Assembly (NCBI GenBank): GCA_002104905.1
Contig: MCFE01000093.1
Span: forward strand, 111,282-175,281
Length of the DNA stretch: 64,000 bases
Direction of reading: 5' to 3'
From: Basidiobolus meristosporus CBS 931.73
Taxonomy: Eukaryota > Basidiobolomycota > Basidiobolomycetes > Basidiobolales > Basidiobolaceae
Notes under the pieces: generated by a model
Seen by the model: the letters and a program-made list of their open reading frames with translations, nothing else
Databases searched by the model: none
Told to the model about the DNA's origin: nothing
Program-made: the position numbers and the translations under genes
Part shown: in pieces, positions 58,160 through 64,000 of the stretch
Layout of the letters: every line of letters starts with the position of its first letter
Numbering within the stretch: the first letter of the stretch is position 1

Positions 58160-58405
58160 CTAAATATTCACCTAACTTAGTCACTTAGATCATCACCTTC
58201 AAATCCTAGAGAATACTGACTAAATTCCTTGTCGGGATTTACTTGGAATATTTTCACCAAAATGCCAGGTACCCAGAATATGAAGATTCTCAAAGTTGTC
58301 CAAACAGCCCCAAACTTTGCACACATGCTCTTGGGACCTTCCTTAACCTATTCTACGTGTTTGTAATGCCAAGACCAGGTAAAAGTATAAATACTACTTT
58401 TACAT

Positions 58406-59071
58406 TCAATAAATCATAAAGTGAAAACCACATAATCTACTTGTTCTCCCAATCACTTCCAATATCTCCAAGACTCTTACAACATTAATATCCCAATTAA
58501 TATTATTTAATATAGATAAATCACAGTTGTTTGAGCAGAAATATCTATCGGTGTGCATACCAAATATAAGTAGTAAATTAATTGCAGCTAATATAAAACC
58601 AAATGTAAGAGTTAATTCATCGGATCTATTAGGTTTATCAACATATAATATATACGTTATTGCTATTATGATTAATATTGCATATTTAGATTCCCCATCA
58701 TACCAACTTGGATCCAACAAAATTTGTATACTTTTTCTGTGTCTAATTTTATGGTTAATTGTCCAACGTATTGCATTTATTAAAATAAAAAATAGACAAA
58801 GGTCTAAGTATGCAATACCAAAAACTTTGACATTAGAATTGTAAAATAGTTCCAAACATTGTATTATCATACATCTAATAGAAAATACAATATATATACG
58901 TCTTAGTTTGGGTATCAAAGAAAATGGATTTATCATTGAATAAAAAAAAGTAGTGTAAAAACAACCAATATAAACGTTATTGTTGATATATATGTAGTTA
59001 TACGTTAAATGTAACTTTTGATGCGCATTTATCAAAAACAACTTTAAATATTTGAGTTGACAATAAAACAT
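58406..59071 (-). CDS. AT-rich island membrane protein
   Basis: This ORF encodes 221 aa from the ATG at 59071. At least four hydrophobic segments are visible, among them AYLDLCLFFILINAI, YAILIIIAITYILYV and FGFILAAINLLLIFGM. Codons are very AT-rich, with Ile, Asn and Tyr abundant. No family is recognised. It has no introns and lies in the same orientation as its neighbours. Confidence 0.5.
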   Translation of the reverse strand: MFYCQLKYLKLFLINAHQKLHLTYNYIYINNNVYIGCFYTTFFYSMINPFSLIPKLRRIYIVFSIRCMIIQCLELFYNSNVKVFGIAYLDLCLFFILINAIRWTINHKIRHRKSIQILLDPSWYDGESKYAILIIIAITYILYVDKPNRSDELTLTFGFILAAINLLLIFGMHTDRYFCSNNCDLSILNNINWDINVVRVLEILEVIGRTSRLCGFHFMIY

Positions 59072-59559
59072 TTTTGTTGTTTTGAAACTTTTTAAAAATA
59101 AGCTTAGAACAACATGTATTACATAAATGGAACTTTGGAATTAAAAACAAGTAGCAACTGCATTTTTTGTTATCTAGAAAACTTTTTGGAAAAATAATTT
59201 TTAAACCATGGTTCTTGTTGTTTGGGGAATTTTTGGTTTAAACATTTTTCAAGCTAAAAAAAAAATATTTTTCAAGCTTAAAGAGTAAATGTTTGTAAAA
59301 CAGATATGCCATAGCTATTGTAGTAACTATAGGACAAACATTGAGCATTGAAAAGTATTTTGCAAGCATAATATTTTTACCGTTCAATAGTTACAAAATA
59401 ATTATGAAATTTTTACAACTAAACTGTTAAATAAAAAAACTCACAAATGTTTCCCCCAAAAAATACGCATAATACCGCAACATTAAAATGTCCAAATTTG
59501 GCAGGGAACGCCCTACAAAAATTTTATTTTATTGGGAATGATATCCACAAAGTTAACCG
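59072..59559. other. AT-rich non-coding stretch
   Basis: About 490 bp of very AT-rich sequence with homopolymer A and T runs and two AAGCTTAAAGAG/CAAGCTAAAA-like short repeats. No ORF of note. Confidence 0.4.
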
Positions 59560-59934
59560 TTATTTACCAAAATAATAGTTTTTTATTGCATTCCATGAGT
59601 ATGGGATTATATTATTTTTTATCAGCAATATTGCCCCAACTGATGTATTATATATATCTACAATATCCGTTACAACTTTATCCAAATGGGCCATGGTTGC
59701 TGATTTAGAATCCATATCATCATAGAATACATTTTTGCCTACTGTTGAACCATCACTAGAGCCACATGTTTCTTCTAGTGTTGATGCATATGCAGGTAAA
59801 ACTATTTCTTCTACAATTGGTTCATGGGTCACATAAATTTTTTCTACAGTCGTTGATTCAACAATAGGATAAGTTTCTTTTGCAAGTTGCGACCCATATA
59901 TTCCTGCTATTGGTGTGCTATATGTTAATACCAT
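59560..59934 (-). CDS. AT-rich island protein, 124 aa
   Basis: From the ATG at 59934 the protein is Thr/Val/Glu-rich and acidic (YPIVESTTVEKIYVTHEPIV), with a C-terminal hydrophobic stretch GAILLIKNNIIPYSW. It begins 18 bp after the stop of the next ORF. No family is recognised. Confidence 0.45.
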   Translation of the reverse strand: MVLTYSTPIAGIYGSQLAKETYPIVESTTVEKIYVTHEPIVEEIVLPAYASTLEETCGSSDGSTVGKNVFYDDMDSKSATMAHLDKVVTDIVDIYNTSVGAILLIKNNIIPYSWNAIKNYYFGK

Positions 59935-59952
59935 TTTCCCAAATATCAAATC

Positions 59953-60306
59953 TTAGGCGACAGAAATATTTTTTTCTGGGTTTTGGTTTTGAAGTGTTGA
60001 AACTATTTCTCCAAGTTTAAGATGGTGGGGAAGAGAAATGGGTTTTTTTAAAGTTGGTTTGTCTGATGAGGATATAGTTTCAGCGCTATTATCAGACAAA
60101 TTAACTTTATGTACATTGTTGTTTTCATCATCCAAAGTAGTTTTTTCTTGCAAAGGTTGATTTAGGATATTAATATAAGATTGCAAATTATTTAATAGGG
60201 ATATTCCAGATTGTAGAATAGATGTACATGCATCATTTGAAATATGATATCCGCAATAGTTTGAATTTGGTTTAGCTTTACGGCCACATTCAAGACCTTT
60301 ATTCAT
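59953..60306 (-). CDS. AT-rich island protein with Cys/His motif, probably 5'-truncated
   Basis: The ORF of 117 aa starts with MNKGLECGRKAKPNSNYCGYH. The spacing C-x10-C-x2-H, with KG before the first Cys, resembles the small zinc-binding motif repeated in many nucleocytoplasmic large DNA virus proteins (Cys...KGxxC...YCxxH). In those, another Cys lies just upstream. Here that part would lie beyond 60306, where the LINE junction TTAGGGGGGG begins. The gene may therefore have been broken by the event that added LINE copy 3, and its ATG may be fortuitous. Confidence 0.45.
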   Translation of the reverse strand: MNKGLECGRKAKPNSNYCGYHISNDACTSILQSGISLLNNLQSYINILNQPLQEKTTLDDENNNVHKVNLSDNSAETISSSDKPTLKKPISLPHHLKLGEIVSTLQNQNPEKNISVA

Positions 60307-62783
60307 TAGGGGGGGAGACAGTCACCAACAGGTGAAATCTTTATTTCAGTTGAAACAAAGAAGCCAGCGCTACTGTTGTAGCTTTGATACAAGAGTGTGT
60401 AGCTGAGGGGAATTTGTAGGTAAGTTAATAAGAAGTGATGATAGTTCTTCAGTGCTCAAGACACTGTTCAGTGGGAAGGGGGGTAGCAAGAGAGGTAAGA
60501 ATGACTTGTGAACAACATTAATGAGGGGAATGTGATAGGGATTGATATTCATCATAAAGGGAGTGTGCTGCTGCAGATATTGCTGCCAAAGGTCTGTCAA
60601 GTACTTCAGGTAGGCCAGCTTGGGTTTTTCTGACTGCAGAATATAGTGTGCAAACTTCTTGACTTCAGGATCTCCAAGTATAGTTCTCCAGCAGGAGCCA
60701 GGTGTTGTGTGGTGTGTTCTCTTCCAGGCCTTAATCAGTGGGTTGTTGCAGTTGTGAAGTCTGAGGTATAATCTGGTTCTAAGGTAGAGAAGTCTGATCT
60801 TATAGGGCATAAACCCAAAAGCACCAAGAATAGCATGTCTGTAGGGGCATTCAGGCAAATGAGGCACCAAGGAGGTAATGCACCATACTGCAAACTTGTC
60901 AAGCTTAGTGCAGTCTCTAGAAGTAAGAGAGAGAAGTGGTAAGCCAAATTCCAGGACAGGGAAGACAAACTGCTTGAGTAGAAGGAGGCAGCTGGGAGCT
61001 GAAGTTGTAGGACGAGTAACAGCCAGTAGCTTGTGGAGTGCCTGTCTTGCCAGGATAATTCTCTTCTTCAGGTGTGCTCCAGAGTCTAGTCCAGTAGGAA
61101 GGAAAGGAAAGCCAAGATATGTAGCAGAAACCAGAGCAGGTAGAGTGGAGTTCTCCAAGTTGATGGGAGAGCCCAAAGGTACTGTCTTTGCAATGGAAAG
61201 CTGGAGATTATTCTTCTGCAGATACTGGTGGATGGTCTGGGAGTCTTGCTGCACATTGGAGGAGGTTATTCTGATGTCATCAGCAAAGAGAGTAACCAGG
61301 CAGTCAGCTGAGAGTCTTGGGAAATCATTCAGGAAGATGGCAAACAGTATAGGACCAAGCACAGAGCCTTGAACCACTCCATTAGGAACTGAGAACACAG
61401 CTGATTGCTCACTTGGGTGCAGAATTCTTGCTTGTGGATCTAGAAACAGAGACCTGACAAGGAGGGTAAGAGAGGTACTGGAGAAGCATTGCAACTTGGG
61501 CCAAAGCAGATTTCTGTCAACTGAATCAAAGGCCTTAGTAATATCAAACAGAACAGAGGGATACTTGCACTGGAGAGAGTGATCTTGGCTAAGTATGACT
61601 GAATATTCCAAGGAGAGGCCAGGAACAAAGCCAAACTATGCAGGATGAAACTTGAGGGAGTCAGAGTAGAGCTCCTGAGCAAGCAGAAGCTCAAACACCT
61701 TTCTGCAGGTGGGCAGCAGAGATATTGGCCTGTAGGAGCTAGGATCCAGGTGCTTTCCTTTACCCATGTACAGTGGCAGAACATTTGCAAAGGACCATTC
61801 CTCAGGAGTAGAAAGCTGAGCTGAGCATTGCTGAAACAGTGGAAGCAGAAGTGCAGACATGGCCTTGGTACTAGTCTTCAGAAGCTCATAGGAGATTGTG
61901 TCCACACCTGGAGCAGTAGAGTTGGGAAGCCTCTTCAGCACATTATGGATTCTCCTTTGATCAAGTGCAAGTGGGATGGGCAGAGTCTTGAAGTCAGGAT
62001 GAAAGCCAGGAGTTGAGTACTGCTTTGTAGAGAAGAAGATGTTAGCCAGTTGTTCTGTTGAAGGTAACTTCCTGGAAGAAGGCCTCATTGCCCTGTAGAG
62101 TCTTGATACTGTTCTTGTTATAGAGTTGGAAGATTGCAGAGGCAAAGAACTCATAATATGATCCCAGAGCTGAGTATGCAGAGTGTGGTGAATTGCCTTG
62201 GAGTGGTGTATTGCTGTCAGGAGGAGTTTCTCTGTTTTTGGGTTAGGGAAACTCAGGTAGCTTTGTTGCAGGGCTGAAACAATGGATTCCCATTTTCTTG
62301 AGGTAACAGCAGTAGACTTGCATGGCAGTGAGAGGGAGGCAGACACCAGAATCAGATGCTTCACAAAGAGCTAGGCATAGTTGAGATCATCTGGCAGAGA
62401 AAGTAGCAAACTGGCAAGCTTCAAGTAGTTCCCAAAGTCTTTCTTCTGATTCTTGGTAGCTTTGTGGGTGAGCACAGTAAGTTTTGGCAGCTTCTTCTTC
62501 ACAACTGGTTGCATAGAAAGGGACCAGGCTGGGTGGTCAGAGGCTCTCAAGGATCCTAGCTCAGCTCCAGAGAATTGCTTAACTTCATTCACAAAGTAGA
62601 GGGCAGCAGCAGAAGGGCAGATCCAGTCAACACATCTTTTCTCAGATTGAGCACCTAGTGCTAGCAGGTGGCTTTCTCTCAGGAAGTTCAGTAGGAATGT
62701 AGACCTTGGCTTCATTCTTGCAGTCAGAGTAGTCTTGTTCTCAGGATGGGGAATGTTGAGATCTCCAAGCAAGATAATAGGTG
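60307..62783 (-). mobile_element. LINE copy 3 with endonuclease-RT ORF2, 5'-truncated
   Basis: This minus-strand non-LTR retrotransposon has its 3' end at 60307 (TTAGGGGGGGAGACAGTCACC). One reading frame from 62781 to 60370 is interrupted by two in-frame TAG codons (62371 and 61636). It encodes the end of an APE-type endonuclease (IILLGDLNIP, VDWICPS, ASDHPAWS). A reverse transcriptase follows (APGVDTISYELLK, YRPISLLPTCRKVFELLL, FDITKAFDSVDR, NGVVQGSVLGPILFAIFLND and the active site LFADDIR) and then a C-terminal domain ending SKLQQ. The 5' part, including ORF1 and most of the endonuclease, is missing. The cut end joins four TTAGGG units directly. Confidence 0.93.
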
Positions 62784-62808
62784 TTAGGGTTAGGGTTAGG
62801 GTTAGGGG
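62784..62808. repeat. Interstitial telomeric repeat between two LINEs
   Basis: Four perfect TTAGGG units plus one G separate the truncated 5' end of LINE copy 3 from the 3' end of the next element (AGGGAAAGTCACC). In the LINE frame the complement is read as TLTLTLTP. Confidence 0.95.
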
Positions 62809-63764
62809 AGGGAAAGTCACCAAGGTAGGTGAAATCTTTATTTGATTTCAGACAAGTCTAACTACAAATAAAGAAGCCAGCTGGGAATAGAAGATTCCCA
62901 AAGTAAACACTAAGTTGAATATGAATAAATCTAAGCTAAAGTTAAGGCAGTATCCCAAAGTACACTGGAGTTCAGGTTCATGGGGGAGTGAAGTAGATAA
63001 GCTTGAGAGATATAATAATCTTTAAGGAAGTGGGTAACAGCAGGTGAGGGGGAGTTTTTGATAAGTGAAGTAAATCTTGAGAGCAGAGATTCCTCTAATG
63101 AGAAGGTCTTGTAAACTGGAGAATCAGGAAACTCTTTAAAGGCATGATCAGTAGGTTCCCAGTAAAACTGGTCAGAGACATTTTGAGAGAATTCTTTAGC
63201 AATACTTTTGTCAAGTACTACCTCCAGAGTGTGATGGTTGATAAATCTCATGTTAACAATCTTGGATAAGTTGTAACCTTGTTGCTTGAGATACATCCTA
63301 TGCTCAGATATAGGAATAAACTCCACATTGGCAAAGTAGCAGACAGCCCAGTCAGTAGCAGGAGGTAGATCAGAAGTGGCAGGAAACTTTCTTTTGGTCT
63401 TTGGAGGAGCAGCAAGATTTCTTGAGGAAGCAGGAGCAGGATTTTTTACAGCTTCAGAGTAGGAAGAGTGAGCAGGAGCAGATGACTCTTGGGGAGTCAT
63501 GTTGACAGGAACAGTTGGCACAGGGACAATAGATTCTTGCAGAACAGAAAAGGCAGAAAACAGCTTTTGAACTTGCTTCTTGAGTAAAGCATTTTCAGCT
63601 TCAACAAGTGCAAGCCTTTCCTCAAGGAAGGAAATCTGAAGGGAATGGAGTGAAGGCATCAGAAATAAGAAGAAGAGGGTAAGATGGGGTGGGTGGGAGG
63701 GAAAATTAGCAGGGAGAAGAGAAGGAAGGAGCAAAAATTCCAGAAGTCAGAATTTATAGATGGG
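62809..63764 (-). mobile_element. ORF1-only LINE-like element at the telomere
   Basis: Its 3' end (GGGAAAGTCACCAAGGTAGG, then TGAAATCTTTATTTGATTTC) is clearly related to that of the other LINEs but is not the same family. It contains one ORF (62931-63659 from the ATG, open to 63734), an ORF1-like protein. The protein has a coiled coil (EERLALVEAENALLKKQVQK), a Pro/Ser-rich linker, and a conserved-looking domain (YLKQQGYNLSKIVNMRFINH). No endonuclease or RT follows: the stop is only about 120 bp from the 3' end. The 5' end meets the terminal telomere. It is either a non-autonomous family or an internally deleted LINE. Confidence 0.8.
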
Positions 63765-64000
63765 TTAGGGTTAGGGTTAGGGTTAGGGTTAGGGTTAGGG
63801 TTAGGGTTAGGGTTAGGGTTAGGGTTAGGGTTAGGGTTAGGGTTAGGGTTAGGGTTAGGGTTAGGGTTAGGGTTAGGGTTAGGGTTAGGGTTAGGGTTAG
63901 GGTTAGGGTTAGGGTTAGGGTTAGGGTTAGGGTTAGGGTTAGGGTTAGGGTTAGGGTTAGGGTTAGGGTTAGGGTTAGGGTTAGGGTTAGGGTTAGGGTT
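63765..64000. repeat. Terminal telomere, TTAGGG x about 39
   Basis: Perfect TTAGGG repeats run to the end of the window, G-rich strand 5'->3' outward, as expected for the right end of a chromosome. This fixes the orientation: everything to the left is subtelomeric. Confidence 0.98.

Larger units (their letters stand above)
57542..60306. other. AT-rich intronless island between LINE copies
   Basis: About 2.7 kb has much higher A+T than the rest of the window. It holds four ORFs, all on the minus strand, without introns and in places nearly abutting (59955 to 59934). Flanks are LINE copy 2 on the left and LINE copy 3 on the right. The layout suggests a captured piece of a virus, virus-like linear plasmid or organelle-type element, not host DNA. 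Confidence 0.6.

Noticed and set aside
61636-62373. TAG as a reassigned sense codon for Gln
   Set aside because: Ordinary genes here, such as WRAP73, LIPT2 and the USP, end cleanly with TAG. The LINE stops are better explained as mutations.
62784-62823. TLTLTLTP peptide as part of the LINE protein
   Set aside because: It is the translation of telomeric repeats abutting the truncated ORF, not real coding sequence.

Overview
The window is the right-hand end of a chromosome from an early-diverging, non-yeast fungus. It finishes in about 39 TTAGGG repeats (63765-64000). Genes are closely packed on both strands, and most are split by short GT-AG introns of roughly 45-120 nt. The gene set includes several genes that yeasts have lost: a CHD6-9-type remodeller, a voltage-gated proton channel, the augmin subunit HAUS4, WRAP73 and a TRIC channel. 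This suits a zoopagomycete or mucoromycete-grade fungus. A Basidiobolus- or Conidiobolus-like organism is possible, but I cannot fix the genus from sequence alone.

Region 1-54.8 kb is a conserved housekeeping core. In order it holds a four-helix membrane protein, a doubly lipidated-looking Smr protein, a hotdog thioesterase, and a non-coding snoRNA host gene with three intronic copies of one box C/D snoRNA. Next come WRAP73, NXT1/p15, a CHD7-like remodeller, a Pns1/CTL transporter, VPS54, a USP36/42-like deubiquitinase, an F-box/LRR protein, LIPT2 (lipoate synthesis), a WD40 protein, an RGG protein, eL42, a Myb/SANT-like factor, Hv1, SNU13, a SET protein and a small two-helix protein. The core ends with an unknown tail-helix protein, a CCDC97 homologue, a small HMG-box protein, a GC-rich multispan protein, calcineurin A, a TRIC channel, a Gyp7/TBC1D15 RabGAP and HAUS4. 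Several groups share a process: SNU13 binds box C/D RNAs such as those at 4.1-4.6 kb, WRAP73 and HAUS4 act in microtubule organisation, and calcineurin and TRIC act in calcium physiology.

Region 54.8-64 kb is subtelomeric. A broken thioesterase fragment of an NRPS/PKS-like enzyme stops abruptly at 56297 and is followed by TTAGGGGGG and the 3' end of a LINE. Two 5'-truncated LINE copies follow. Then comes a 2.7 kb AT-rich intronless island with virus- or plasmid-like ORFs, a longer LINE with an endonuclease-RT ORF, four TTAGGG units, a second LINE-like element carrying only an ORF1, and the terminal telomere. All LINE copies have their 3' ends toward the centromere. Each 3' end continues into a TTAGGG-type sequence, as expected if they are added to chromosome ends. 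This terminal array is the most interesting system in the window, followed by the triplicated dual-guide snoRNA.
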